Part shown: positions 7,924 through 17,957 of the stretch, piece after piece
How the letters are laid out: each line of letters starts with the position of its first letter
Position numbering within the stretch: position 1 is the first letter of the stretch
NCBI GenBank assembly: GCA_025355585.1
Contig: JANXZJ010000172.1
Coordinates: 1 to 64,000 of the forward strand
Direction of reading: 5' to 3'
Length of the DNA stretch: 64,000 bases
Source of the DNA: Mariniphaga sp.
GTDB taxonomy: Bacteria > Bacteroidota > Bacteroidia > Bacteroidales > Prolixibacteraceae
Notes under the pieces: model-generated
The model's input: the letters and a program-made list of their open reading frames with translations, nothing else
Database searches by the model: none
What the model was told of the DNA's origin: nothing
Translations under genes and position numbers: made by a program

Positions 7924-8301
7924 ATGAAAAGAACACTTTTAATGCTTATTTTCTGTACGTTGAGTATATTCCTATTTGCCCAGGAAAGCCGAAACACTGA
8001 GATCTCAAAATTGGTCATCAACAGTTTTCAAAAGAATGAATTTCCAAAGATTGTTGAAACTTTTGACCAGAATATGAAAACCGCCTTGCCAGCTGAAAAA
8101 TTAAAACTTGTATGGGACGATTTAAATAGTAAATGTGGCAAATTTCAAAAAATGGGTGAGATAACGGTTGGCAAAATCCAAACTTATGACGTCACCTATA
8201 CCTTGTGCCATTTCGAAAATATGAAGTTGAAAATGAAACTGGTATTTGACAAAGAGCGTAAAATTGCCGGATTGTTTTTTGTACCTGAAAACCAGCAATA
8301 A
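7924..8301 (+). CDS. DUF3887-domain secreted protein
   Basis: Signal peptide MKRTLLMLIFCTLSIFLFAQ; FDQNMKTALPAEKLKLVWDDLNSKCGKFQKMGE resembles DUF3887. Confidence 0.7.
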   Translation: MKRTLLMLIFCTLSIFLFAQESRNTEISKLVINSFQKNEFPKIVETFDQNMKTALPAEKLKLVWDDLNSKCGKFQKMGEITVGKIQTYDVTYTLCHFENMKLKMKLVFDKERKIAGLFFVPENQQ

Positions 8302-8352
8302 TCACTCATGAATTGTTGTCGTTGAATTCAAACCACCTTGCAGTCATAAAAC

Positions 8353-8390
8353 AGAAAAGGGATTTCACGTCAAAATGAAATCCCTTTTCT
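8353..8390. terminator. Bidirectional terminator between convergent genes
   Basis: 15-bp perfect stem AGAAAAGGGATTTCA (8353-8367) / TGAAATCCCTTTTCT (8376-8390). Confidence 0.85.
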
Positions 8391-8406
8391 ATAGAATGGT
8401 GGCAAC

Positions 8407-9072
8407 TTAAAAATCAATATCGTAAAGACCTTCAGCATCCAATTCAAACTGTTTCACACCGATGTCGGTCATCGGATGACTAATCAGTTGATAAAGCAAT
8501 TCGGGACTGATTGTTGCAGAGTGAGCCCCGGCCATACTTGTCCGGTAAATCTGGTCGACAGTTTTGAAACTGGCGGCTAAAACCCTGCCATTCAGATTAT
8601 ACTCCAAGATATTATCGACGATATTTTCTACTACTTCAATTCCGTGCGACGAAATATTGTCGAGGCGGCTTACATACGGAGCTACAAAATCGGCACCGGC
8701 CTTCATTGCTACCAAGGCCTGCTGTTGCGTAAAAATTGCGGTTGCAGTTACATTGATGCCTGCATCCTTCAGAATACGCATCGCCCTGAAACCATTGGCA
8801 GTTACAGGTATCTTGGCATAAAAATTATCACCAAAATCGAAATAACTGCGGTATTTTTTTGCTTCACGCACCATATCGTCCGATTCGGAAGAGACCATTT
8901 GTACGTGTACCATTCCGGATCCAACCAGGTTTTGAATGCCTTCAATGGCAACCGATAGTCTGTTTCCTGCGTGGGCTAAAATTGTGGGGTTGGTGGTGAC
9001 TCCTTCGAGGGGAAAAAAAAGGTACAGCTTCCGGAGTTCGTCCAGATCGGCTGTGTCTGCCATGTAAATCAT
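8407..9072 (-). CDS. Transaldolase / fructose-6-phosphate aldolase-like (FSA/TalC) protein
   Basis: ADTADLDELRKLYLFFPLEGVTTNPTI...KIPVTANGFRAMRILKDAGINVTATAIFTQQQALVAMKAGADFVAPYVSRLDN; ATG start at 9072 preferred over TTG at 9093. Confidence 0.9.
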   Translation of the reverse strand: MIYMADTADLDELRKLYLFFPLEGVTTNPTILAHAGNRLSVAIEGIQNLVGSGMVHVQMVSSESDDMVREAKKYRSYFDFGDNFYAKIPVTANGFRAMRILKDAGINVTATAIFTQQQALVAMKAGADFVAPYVSRLDNISSHGIEVVENIVDNILEYNLNGRVLAASFKTVDQIYRTSMAGAHSATISPELLYQLISHPMTDIGVKQFELDAEGLYDIDF

Positions 9073-9200
9073 AGTTAAAATATTTTGCGACAAAAGTACA
9101 CAAACTCCTTATCGTTCGAACTATTTCAATATTACCTTAATGTGACTTCTCAGATTGAAATACAAGAGCAGTTTCATCAGTCTATATTTTAAATTCTATT

Positions 9201-9551
9201 TTAGCAGGCTCTTTTCCACCGGTTGAATAGCAATGGCAGTAAAACCCGGTCTGCAAACAGGATAAAATTCAGAATAAATACGATAAAAACTACGCTTACA
9301 GCATTTTGAGTGATAAAAGAAAAGAAACGAATCACGATATCTTTGTCAATCAGATAATAGGTCACCGTTGCTACGGTGAGTAATGAAATCAGAACAGCTG
9401 TCAGGTAAAGATATTCACGCAAGTCAGTTTTCCACTGCTCACGGCGGGTAACCGATAAGGTAAGCCTCCATGCAAAATCAGCAGGCAGGTGAAAATCAGG
9501 TGCTGTTCTGAACGATTCATCTATTATATAATCGAGTTCATCATTTTTCAT
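9201..9551 (-). CDS. Small two-TM membrane protein cotranscribed with the ECF sigma factor (possible anti-sigma-type protein)
   Basis: Hydrophobic segments LYLTAVLISLLTVATVTYYLI and AVSVVFIVFILNFILF; overlaps the sigma gene end by 11 bp. Confidence 0.6.
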   Translation of the reverse strand: MKNDELDYIIDESFRTAPDFHLPADFAWRLTLSVTRREQWKTDLREYLYLTAVLISLLTVATVTYYLIDKDIVIRFFSFITQNAVSVVFIVFILNFILFADRVLLPLLFNRWKRAC

Positions 9552-10122
9552 TCGTAATCTCCTTCGCTAATTTTAAACTGCTTTCGTTCACCACAAACTT
9601 AAGTTTTTCCTTTAAAAGCGCCTTTGCCCTGAACAGGTAGTTTTTAACCGTTCCCTCGGGCATTCCGGTAATCTGTTCGATCTCCTGGTACGAAAACTCC
9701 TCAAGGTGATACAATGTCAAAACGGTGCGATACTGAACCGGCAATAATTCAATCTGTTCGCGAATGTAACGATGCAGATCGGCCGTCTCGTAATCATCTT
9801 GTCTAAAGTCGGTGAGTTTATCCAATATTGCCTTGTCATCCAAACTTGCCTCATCACTTTTTTTAAACTTCCGCAGGTAATTGATACTTGTATTGTAAGC
9901 GATCGTTGCAATCCACGTCGACAGTTTACATTCATTCCGGTATTTTCCCAGATTCTGATACACTTTCAGAAATACCTCCTGGCTGACATCTTCCAATTCA
10001 TCGTGCCGTTGAATTAACCGCCCCATAATATGCACCACCAGCTTTTGGTAACGGTTTACCAAAAACGTGAAGGATTTCATATTTCCGTTTAAAATTTGGG
10101 CTACTAATTCAGCGTCATTCAT
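9541..10122 (-). CDS. ECF-type RNA polymerase sigma factor
   Basis: MNDAELVAQILNGNMKSFTFLVNRYQKLVVHIMGRLIQRHDELEDVSQEVFLKVYQNLGKYRNECKLSTWIATIAYNTSINYLRK...EEFSYQEIEQITGMPEGTVKNYLFRAKALLKEKL. Confidence 0.95.
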   Translation of the reverse strand: MNDAELVAQILNGNMKSFTFLVNRYQKLVVHIMGRLIQRHDELEDVSQEVFLKVYQNLGKYRNECKLSTWIATIAYNTSINYLRKFKKSDEASLDDKAILDKLTDFRQDDYETADLHRYIREQIELLPVQYRTVLTLYHLEEFSYQEIEQITGMPEGTVKNYLFRAKALLKEKLKFVVNESSLKLAKEITNEK

Positions 10123-10258
10123 ACTTTCTGTTTGACAACGACCGATATTGAAATGTTGCACAAAGTACCAACATTTTTATTCGAAAAAAACTGAATGCAA
10201 CTGCAACATTTCGCAGACCAGCGGCGTCACATCTTACAAACACATAAAACTGAAAATT

Positions 10259-10639
10259 ATGCAACAAATTTTAATTCCAGTCGTAATCTTTTTCGCGATT
10301 TACCAGATTTTTAAAAATTTTACTGATTATTTACTAAAACGGATGATCATCAAGACCGGTCATTTTGACAATGCCGGAATTTTGGAACAAAAGGTATCTT
10401 CTGCAACATCCGAGAACCAGGAAGTAAACAGGTACCCTTCCCTGAAATGGGGTTTGGTCGCCTTCTTTGGCGGAATCGGGTTTATATTAATTGACCAGAT
10501 GGGTCCGGGATTCAGCAATCAGGATCATTACCGTGATTTTATGCACGACAGTATGTTGCCATTTGGTATTGAATTGGTTTCTATTTCGTTGGGTTTTATC
10601 ATTTATTTCCTGATTGTAAATTTTGCCAAAAAGAAGTAA
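10259..10639 (+). CDS. Small membrane protein (DUF6249-like)
   Basis: MQQILIPVVIFFAIYQIFKNFTDYLLKRMIIKTGHF... with C-terminal TM helices; internal ATG chosen. Confidence 0.6.
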   Translation: MQQILIPVVIFFAIYQIFKNFTDYLLKRMIIKTGHFDNAGILEQKVSSATSENQEVNRYPSLKWGLVAFFGGIGFILIDQMGPGFSNQDHYRDFMHDSMLPFGIELVSISLGFIIYFLIVNFAKKK

Positions 10640-10713
10640 AACGGGAAAAGTTTTAAGCCGTAAAATGTAAGGTCGTCCTTTTTAATTGTCGGAAGGATTG
10701 CCTTGCATTTTTG

Positions 10714-11091
10714 CTATTTAAGATTGATACTTACCTTGATGCCAGCCGAACGAAATTTACCGCTCTCAAAACCAGCCACCGCTTCAACATTCAATAATAG
10801 AAATAATTGGCGGTGTCCGTAACCTGCTTCCATGTAATTTTTCATCTCCGGAGTATGTAAAAAATTCACGAAAAGGTTTTCCGAAACCGATGAATTTTTG
10901 ATGATGGGTAGATGTTTCAAAATCAACCTGCTCGATTGCCAGTTAATAGGTGCATCCAAAAACGATTTTTGGGTCGAAAATTCATAGAAAGGCAATAACC
11001 TGAAACTGTTTTCGGTCGAGTTAAAGGCAAAAGCAGTTGATTGAGCATTGAAATGCTGGAAATCTTCGAAATACACCTTTGAATAATTAGA
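10714..11091 (-). pseudogene. C-terminal remnant of a DUF5686-like outer-membrane protein (5' end missing)
   Basis: NYSKVYFEDFQHFNAQSTAFAFNSTENSFRLLPFYEFSTQKSFLDAP...LPIIKNSSVSENLFVNFLHTPEMKNYMEAGYGHRQLFLLLNVEAVAGFESGKFRSAGIKVSINL resembles a DUF5686 C-terminus; no ATG and no upstream domains. Confidence 0.5.
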
Positions 11092-11290
11092 GAGTGTCCA
11101 TCAAAGTGTGTAAATGCAATTTTGAGATGATTCGTAAAATTGACTTACTAATCACAGAATTCTCAGTTAATTGACTTGTGAAAGAAATCCATTGATAATC
11201 CGCTTTTCTTTATGTAAAATTTTGAAAGTCTGTTTTATATCGTTTCCTTTGATATAAGTATCATAAACTTCAAAATTTAAAATAATCGAT

Positions 11291-11530
11291 ATGAAAAATG
11301 GCAATAATCTGATCAGGGTTTTTACGGGTACCGATGTCCTGGTGTATCTATTAAAGGAAAGACTGGAAGAGGTTGAGATTTCTGCATTAATTAAAGATGA
11401 TTTTCAATCAGGACTTACTGTTGGTTTTGTAAGCGGAGTTCCTTCTGCAGTTGATCTTTATATCCGGGAATCAGACCTGAAGGAAGCAGAACCCATTATT
11501 AATGAGTTTATTCAGAACAACGAGGAATAG
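11291..11530 (+). CDS. DUF2007-like small protein
   Basis: LIRVFTGTDVLVYLLKERLEEVEISALIKDDFQSGL...VDLYIRESDLKEAEPIINEF. Confidence 0.8.
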   Translation: MKNGNNLIRVFTGTDVLVYLLKERLEEVEISALIKDDFQSGLTVGFVSGVPSAVDLYIRESDLKEAEPIINEFIQNNEE

Positions 11531-11588
11531 GTTTTGGGATTTACCGGATACTAACGCAATGGCTTAATTTTCAATCCATTTTCGCTGT

Positions 11589-12113
11589 CTACAATTCATT
11601 CAGTCGTTTTTGCCGGGTTGGTTCCTGTTTTGCACTCATTACCCAATAAATGGCAGTTTTTTGATAAGATGGGGGTTGTGCCTGAAAAAATTCCCATGCT
11701 TTTGGATGAGTTTTAAATACAATTTCATATTCGGAAGAAAGCATTTCCGGTCTGTTTTCGTAGGAATAGATAGCTGATTTTAGTTCATTTCGTTTTTCAA
11801 ATGCAGCAAGTCCGGCAGGAAGCATCAACCCAGGTTTGTTCATCTCTTCCACCTTTCGGATATTTATCGCACTCCAGGTACTTTTGGGTTTTCGGGGCGT
11901 AAACCGGATGCAATAACTTTCTGAATCGATTGATTTTCGTATACCATCTATCCACCCGAAACAAAGTGCCTGATCAACCGACTGCGGCCAGGTAAGGCTC
12001 GGTTTACCACAACTCACTTTGTAAAAACCTACCAAAAGTTCGGTCTCTTTGTCGTAGTTTTTCTCAAGCCAGTTTCTGAAATCCTGCTGCGTTGCGAAGT
12101 AGGTTAGCATCAC
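11589..12113 (-). CDS. YdeI/OmpD-associated family protein
   Basis: FRNWLEKNYDKETELLVGFYKVSCGKPSLTWPQSVDQALCFGWIDGIRKSIDSESYCIRFTPRKPKSTWSAINIRKVEEM. Confidence 0.88.
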   Translation of the reverse strand: MMLTYFATQQDFRNWLEKNYDKETELLVGFYKVSCGKPSLTWPQSVDQALCFGWIDGIRKSIDSESYCIRFTPRKPKSTWSAINIRKVEEMNKPGLMLPAGLAAFEKRNELKSAIYSYENRPEMLSSEYEIVFKTHPKAWEFFQAQPPSYQKTAIYWVMSAKQEPTRQKRLNEL

Positions 12114-12126
12114 TTTCTTAAGTCAA

Positions 12127-13011
12127 TTATTTATTCGAAATGATATTCTTCAGCCATATTTCGGCCAGTTTTGGCCACGTTTCACCCGCAATATTACCTT
12201 TTCGCAAACCATAACCATGTCCTCCATTCGCCAGAATGTGCAATTCAACAGGCACTTTTGCATCCCTAAGTGAAGTAGCCATCACCAATGCACTGTTACT
12301 GTAAGTATCGTCAGCTGTAGCGAAAAGAAACATAGGCGGTGTGTTTTTATCGACGGCCAGTTCAGGAGTTAATGCCCTGTTCATTCCAAGGTCGAGATAA
12401 GCCGGGTAAATCAGTAATGCAAAATCGGGACGACACGACACCGAATCTGCTTTATCGACAGGTGAATAAGTTTTCTTTGAAGATAATATCGCTGCCCTTG
12501 CCGATAAACTTGCACCTGCTGAGAATCCCATAATACCTAATTGATTTGGTTTCACTCCGTATGTATCTGGATTATTCCTGATGATACGAATCGCCCTTTG
12601 CGCGTCCATTAAAGCGCCTTCCTGCTTTTTCGGAACCCGGTATTGGAGAACAAAGGCTGTAAATCCTTGTTTCGTAAGCCAGTCTGCAATTTCATATCCT
12701 TCTAAATTAATTGCAAGAATTTCATAACCTCCGCCCGGGCAAACAATCACACCTGCGCCGTTATTTTTTTCATTGGTCGGTTTGAAGACCAGAAATGCGG
12801 GATTGGTTACATCGGTCAGCCGGATGACATCTCTACTTTTATCTGGAGTCTGAACCGGATCGTGTTTGCTTACTGTTTCTCCTGGTACCTGGTCAGGCCA
12901 TAGGTAGATTGGTTTTTGATTTTGGCTAAAGCCAAATAATGAGATCATTGTGAAGACAATTAATACGAAGGATTTGCACATGGAAAATATATTTTTGCTA
13001 TAGCGACGCAA
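12127..13011 (-). CDS. Secreted alpha/beta hydrolase (acetylesterase-like)
   Basis: Signal peptide; GAGVIVCPGGGYEILAINLEGYEIADWL...GIMGFSAGASLSARA...HILANGGHGYGLR. Confidence 0.88.
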   Translation of the reverse strand: MRRYSKNIFSMCKSFVLIVFTMISLFGFSQNQKPIYLWPDQVPGETVSKHDPVQTPDKSRDVIRLTDVTNPAFLVFKPTNEKNNGAGVIVCPGGGYEILAINLEGYEIADWLTKQGFTAFVLQYRVPKKQEGALMDAQRAIRIIRNNPDTYGVKPNQLGIMGFSAGASLSARAAILSSKKTYSPVDKADSVSCRPDFALLIYPAYLDLGMNRALTPELAVDKNTPPMFLFATADDTYSNSALVMATSLRDAKVPVELHILANGGHGYGLRKGNIAGETWPKLAEIWLKNIISNK

Positions 13012-13041
13012 TTAACCGCGTTGCTACAAATTTAAAATGAT

Positions 13042-14157
13042 TTATGACGTCTTTTTATACCTGAATATTGCCATTCCAAACATCGAAATCGCAAAAACTG
13101 AAAGGGCAGCAAATTCGTTAAAGATATCCGCGAAATTAGAACCTTTTAAGATGATACTACGCATAATTTTCACAAAATAGTAAAGCGGATTCGCATAATC
13201 AAGTTTTTGCGCCCAGTCGGGCATACTTTCGACGGGTGTAAACAGTCCGCTCATGAGGATAAAAACTATCAGCATGAAAAAAGTAACAAATGTGGCCTGT
13301 TGCACGGTATCGCTGATAGTGGAGATAAAAAGTCCCAGCGAGAGTACCAGCACCAGATAGATACTGGCCATCCCAAAAAGGAGCGGCATACTTCCCCTGA
13401 TTGGAATGTTAAAAGCTAACCGGGCAATCATAAGTCCGAAGGCAAGATCAAACAACCCGATTGCGAGGAACGGAAGGAGTTTTCCGGCAATAAACTGCCA
13501 CTTTTGGATGGGTGTAACATTGATCTGCTCAATTGTTCCGAGCTCTTTTTCACGAACCAGGTTCATCCCTCCAAGCAATATTCCAATTACCGTGATCAAT
13601 ACAACGAGAATTCCCGGCGCCATATAAAATTTAAAGTTGAGTTGCGGATTGAACCAGTAAATTGGTTTGACGTCGATGCTTTTCATCAGACCCGGTTCCG
13701 GTTTACCCGTTTTGACCAATATCTTTTGGCTGTAATTCCCGATCACATTCGAAAGGTATCCAAGCGAAAGCTGAGCTGCCATACCATTAATCGCATCTAC
13801 AAGTATTTGGACATCTGCTTTTTTACTCAAAGTCAAATCTTTGTCAAAATTTCGGGGGATGACCAGTGCAAGATCTATCTTATTCCGCATCAAAAGATCC
13901 TCTGCATCTCGTGTACTGGCGAGGTTTTGCCTGACAATAAAGAAAGGATTTCCGGTAATCTCGGCTGTCAGTTTTCGTGATGAAACTGAATTGTCAAAAT
14001 CAACAATGGCAAGATCAACCTGGCGAAGCTCGTTGGTTGCTGCAAAAACAAGGACCAGCATCTGGACCAGCGGCATCACAAAAATGACAGGCAGCATCGA
14101 TTTGTTGCGAAAAATCTGGGTAAACTCCTTTTGAAGAATATAATATAGTGTTCGCAT
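13042..14157 (-). CDS. ABC-2 type transporter permease
   Basis: Six-TM ABC-2 permease with NKSMLPVIFVMPLVQMLVLVFA...GGMNLVREKELGTIEQINVTPIQKWQFIAGKLLP. Confidence 0.93.
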   Translation of the reverse strand: MRTLYYILQKEFTQIFRNKSMLPVIFVMPLVQMLVLVFAATNELRQVDLAIVDFDNSVSSRKLTAEITGNPFFIVRQNLASTRDAEDLLMRNKIDLALVIPRNFDKDLTLSKKADVQILVDAINGMAAQLSLGYLSNVIGNYSQKILVKTGKPEPGLMKSIDVKPIYWFNPQLNFKFYMAPGILVVLITVIGILLGGMNLVREKELGTIEQINVTPIQKWQFIAGKLLPFLAIGLFDLAFGLMIARLAFNIPIRGSMPLLFGMASIYLVLVLSLGLFISTISDTVQQATFVTFFMLIVFILMSGLFTPVESMPDWAQKLDYANPLYYFVKIMRSIILKGSNFADIFNEFAALSVFAISMFGMAIFRYKKTS

Positions 14158-14163
14158 GGTTAT

Positions 14164-15270
14164 CTATTGAAGACGGATTTTAAATTTTCGGATACTGATA
14201 AAAATAAACAGCGCTGACATGCCCATTAAAACCAGGGTATTAGGCCAAATTTCATTTAATCCGCCACCTTTGAGCATTACGGTCCGGTTGATTTCAATAA
14301 ACCAGCGAGGCGGCATCAGATTAGCAACAATTTGCAGCGGGATTGGCATATTTTTAACCGGAAATATAAAACCCGAGAGCAAAATACTGGGCAGCATAAG
14401 GACAAACCCCGATATTGCCATTGCTGTAAGCTGACTATCAACAAAGGTGGAGATCAGGATTCCAAGTGAAAGTGCCAGAAAAATGTAAAGCAGAATCTCG
14501 GCCAGTAATAATGCAAAGCTTCCGATTACTGGGACTTTAAATACCAGCATACCTAATGCCAATACAACCAACGCACTAACGATTGAAAGAATCATGTAGG
14601 GTACAACTTTTCCAAGAATGATCTGAATTGGTTTCAGCGGAGACGCGAGCAGAATCTCCATTGTCCCCATTTCTTTTTCGCGTGCGATTGTAATTGCTGT
14701 CATCATCGCAGAAATTAGCATTAAGATTACTGCAATCAGGCCTGGTATGAAGTTATAGGCATCGCGCATATCTTCGTTGAATAACATTCTGACCTTTATA
14801 TTGATTCCCGGAAGCGCCTGGTTTTGCATCAACTCATTTTTGACAAAGTTGTTGACAATGGCAGTGGTATAATTCACAGTCAATTGCGCCGCATTTGGCT
14901 CAGAAGCGTCAGCAATTACCTGAATATTTGCTTTCCCTTCTTTCATCAGGTGAAGGGCAAAATCGGGTTCGAAAACAACAATTTCTTTCACGGTACCACT
15001 CCGGAAAAGACTTTCATAATCGCTTTCAGAGCTGGGAATTGCTGATAACTGAAAGAATCCTGAGGATAATAATTGCTGACTTAAGCGTTTGCTGAGATCA
15101 TCTTTTGAATGATCGACAATTGCTACTTTCACATTGCGAACCTCGTTGGTCATTACATAACCAAAGAGCATCAGCTGTGCAATCGGAATTCCGAACAGGA
15201 TGATCAGGGTTCGGGGATCGCGGAAAATATGGTAAAACTCCTTCCGGAGAAATGCGAGGAATCTGCTCAT
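14164..15270 (-). CDS. ABC-2 type transporter permease
   Basis: FRDPRTLIILFGIPIAQLMLFGYVMTNEV...ITIAREKEMGTMEILLASPLKPIQIILGKVVPY. Confidence 0.93.
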   Translation of the reverse strand: MSRFLAFLRKEFYHIFRDPRTLIILFGIPIAQLMLFGYVMTNEVRNVKVAIVDHSKDDLSKRLSQQLLSSGFFQLSAIPSSESDYESLFRSGTVKEIVVFEPDFALHLMKEGKANIQVIADASEPNAAQLTVNYTTAIVNNFVKNELMQNQALPGINIKVRMLFNEDMRDAYNFIPGLIAVILMLISAMMTAITIAREKEMGTMEILLASPLKPIQIILGKVVPYMILSIVSALVVLALGMLVFKVPVIGSFALLLAEILLYIFLALSLGILISTFVDSQLTAMAISGFVLMLPSILLSGFIFPVKNMPIPLQIVANLMPPRWFIEINRTVMLKGGGLNEIWPNTLVLMGMSALFIFISIRKFKIRLQ

Positions 15271-15995
15271 CGTGCAATTTTTAAAAATACTTCATCCATA
15301 TTGGCTGCATTGTATTGTTCTTTCAACTTTTCAGGGGTGTCGAGCGCAACGATTTTACCGTCGGCCATGATAGAAACCCGGTCGCAATATTCAGCTTCAT
15401 CCATATAATGGGTTGTCACAAATACAGTAATTCCCCTTTCGACAGCCTCGTAAATCAGGTTCCAGAATTGCCGGCGCGTGATCGGATCAACTCCACCTGT
15501 AGGTTCGTCGAGAAAGACAATTTTAGGACTGTGAAGAATCGCGATCGAAAAGGCGAGTTTTTGTTTCCACCCGAGCGGCAGATCACCTATTTTGCGATTT
15601 TCGTAAGCTGTAAGTTCTAATCTGTCAAGCATCTCGGCAGTTTTAGCTTTTCGGTCGGCAATCTTCATACCGTATACACCTCCATAAAAACGGATGTTCT
15701 CATAAACGGTAAGGTCTTCGTACAACGAGAACTTCTGACTCATATATCCGATGTTCTGCTTGATCTTTTCGGTTTGACGGAATACGTCGAATCCTGCGAC
15801 GGTCATCTGACCCGAAGTGGGAGTGGAGAGTCCGCATAAAATCCGGATGGCAGTTGTTTTTCCGGCGCCATTGGCACCCAGGAACCCAAATATTTCTCCC
15901 TTGTATACTTCGAAATTAAGGTTGTCGTTGGCAACAAAATTTCCGAATTTCTTCACCATATTTTTTACGGTAATAACCGGTTCTTTTGTCATCAT
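15267..15995 (-). CDS. ABC transporter ATP-binding protein
   Basis: GANGAGKTTAIRIL Walker A; LDEPTGGVDPITRRQFW Walker B. Confidence 0.96.
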   Translation of the reverse strand: MMTKEPVITVKNMVKKFGNFVANDNLNFEVYKGEIFGFLGANGAGKTTAIRILCGLSTPTSGQMTVAGFDVFRQTEKIKQNIGYMSQKFSLYEDLTVYENIRFYGGVYGMKIADRKAKTAEMLDRLELTAYENRKIGDLPLGWKQKLAFSIAILHSPKIVFLDEPTGGVDPITRRQFWNLIYEAVERGITVFVTTHYMDEAEYCDRVSIMADGKIVALDTPEKLKEQYNAANMDEVFLKIAR

Positions 15996-16909
15996 GATTT
16001 CTCTTTTGGTTTGTTCATCAGGAAGATAAATACATCTTCGATGGTTGCTTCAGCCGTTTCAACGGCAATTTCGGCTTCACCATTATTTATCAAAAAATGA
16101 TGAATTGAGTCTGAAGTATATGCTCCTTTGGGTGTAACCAGGTGCAAGACCTGACCGAAACTATTGACAGAGATCATCGAAGGGAGTTTTTCGAGGAACT
16201 TCGAAGTGTTGTAAATCTTCCGGGTACGGACGGTCCATAAATCTTCAGGAAATGATTGAGTCATAGCCTGAGGTGTTGCGACAGACATCAGGCTCCCCTG
16301 CTGGATCAATGCAATCCGGTCACACATTGATGCTTCGTCCATGTATGGGGTTGAAACAAGAATGGTGATTCCCATTTCTTTGAGACGTTTCAGCATTTCC
16401 CAAAATTCCTTTCGCGAAACAGCATCAACCCCTGTTGTTGGCTCATCGAGAATCAGTATTTCGGGTTTATGAATCATTGCGCACGAAAGTGCCAGTTTCT
16501 GTTTCATTCCTCCTGAAAGTTTACCAGCCCTACGGGTTTTAAATGGTTCAATCTGTTGGTAAATATCTTTAATCAGGTAGTAATTTTCCTGAATGGTTGT
16601 GCCAAAGACCGTGGCAAAGAATTTCAGATTTTCTTCAACTGTCAGATCAGGATAAAGCGAAAACCGCCCGGGCATATAACCGGTGATCAGCCTTACCTTT
16701 TTATAATCAGCCACAACATCCAGACTATTCATTGTTGCCAAACCTCCGTCAGGAAGCAAAAGCGACATCAGGATGCGCATCAGCGATGTTTTTCCCGCTC
16801 CGTCGGGACCAATCAGTCCAAAAAGTTCCCCCTTTTTGACCGAAAGGGAGACCCTCTCAAGGGCAACAACGTCACCGTACTGTTTATGAATATCTTTGAC
16901 TTCAATCAT
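15992..16909 (-). CDS. ABC transporter ATP-binding protein
   Basis: GPDGAGKTSLMRIL Walker A; LSGGMKQKLALSCAMIHKPEILILDEPTTGVD. Confidence 0.96.
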   Translation of the reverse strand: MIEVKDIHKQYGDVVALERVSLSVKKGELFGLIGPDGAGKTSLMRILMSLLLPDGGLATMNSLDVVADYKKVRLITGYMPGRFSLYPDLTVEENLKFFATVFGTTIQENYYLIKDIYQQIEPFKTRRAGKLSGGMKQKLALSCAMIHKPEILILDEPTTGVDAVSRKEFWEMLKRLKEMGITILVSTPYMDEASMCDRIALIQQGSLMSVATPQAMTQSFPEDLWTVRTRKIYNTSKFLEKLPSMISVNSFGQVLHLVTPKGAYTSDSIHHFLINNGEAEIAVETAEATIEDVFIFLMNKPKEKS

Positions 16910-16921
16910 TTGGAGCCGATA

Positions 16922-17794
16922 TTAAAATTTTATTTCGCCCGGCATACCCAGTTTTAGTGACCCATCATTCGGAACACGAACTTTGGCAGCATACACCAGT
17001 TTGACGCGTTCTTCCCGGGTCTGTATAATCTTTGGCGTAAATTCAGCTTCCGGAGAGATCCATTCGACGGTCCCGGCTATCTCTTTTAACCCTTCATTGG
17101 TATCAATCATCACTTTAACCGCTTTACCGGTTTTAATCTGTGTAAGTTGCGGGCCACTAATATAAACCCGGAGAATCAGGCTATCAACATTTGCCATTTT
17201 ATAAAGCGATTTTCCGGGTATAGCCAACTCACCGGTTTCGGCATATTTTTCGAGAATGATTCCGGAAATCGGGGCTCGTACAACTGATGTCCCGATTTTG
17301 TCATTCAATACGGCAATCTGCGCATCAACAGCTTCAGCATTCATCTCTATTGCTGCAATTTGGGCCGAATAAGCTTTTTTCTGTTTCCCTGTAAGTGCAA
17401 TCTGTCCGTCAATATCATCCATTTGCTTTGGCGTTGCAGCCCCATCGGCAAGCATTTTCTTTATTCGTACCTGGTCCTTCTGAACATTGGTAATTTGCTG
17501 ATCAGAAACTGCAATCGATGCAAATAATCCGGCCTTTTGAGCCAATACCGATGCTTTCTGTGCCAAAAGTTGGCTGCGTTGAAGTACAAGATTGGCCGTA
17601 TCCGTAATCGCCATAACGTCCCCTTTTTTTACCTTTTGCCCTTCGCTAAAGGCTGTCATTATGATTTTTCCACTGTTTTCGGATGAGATAATCACCTCGT
17701 TAGTTTCGAAGTTTCCAAAGGCGTCCGACTTTGTTTTATTGTTTGAGCAAGCTCCAAGAAGTAATATCAAGGATAAAAATAAAAATGTTCTCAT
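16922..17794 (-). CDS. HlyD/EmrA-type periplasmic adaptor lipoprotein
   Basis: MRTFLFLSLILLLGACSNN lipobox; SGKIIMTAFSEGQKVKKGDVMAI...VVRAPISGIILEKYAETGELAIPGKSLYKMANVDSLILRVYI. Confidence 0.92.
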   Translation of the reverse strand: MRTFLFLSLILLLGACSNNKTKSDAFGNFETNEVIISSENSGKIIMTAFSEGQKVKKGDVMAITDTANLVLQRSQLLAQKASVLAQKAGLFASIAVSDQQITNVQKDQVRIKKMLADGAATPKQMDDIDGQIALTGKQKKAYSAQIAAIEMNAEAVDAQIAVLNDKIGTSVVRAPISGIILEKYAETGELAIPGKSLYKMANVDSLILRVYISGPQLTQIKTGKAVKVMIDTNEGLKEIAGTVEWISPEAEFTPKIIQTREERVKLVYAAKVRVPNDGSLKLGMPGEIKF

Positions 17795-17957
17795 ATTCAA
17801 GGTAGTTTGTGATTTTGAATTCTTATTGATATAGGCAATTTGATTCATCTGTTAATAATTTGTTTTTAATGGCCAGATGGAATTCGCATGAAGTTTATTA
17901 TCATTTCGATTTGTGATTGTAGAATCATGCTCATTTCATATGTAATCTTTTATAAGT

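Noticed and set aside
13207-13980. Plus-strand ORFs opposite the ABC permease gene (13207-13419, 13406-13627, 13504-13980, 13841-14134)
   Set aside because: Antisense shadows of a strongly supported minus-strand permease gene; translations show no domain-like features.
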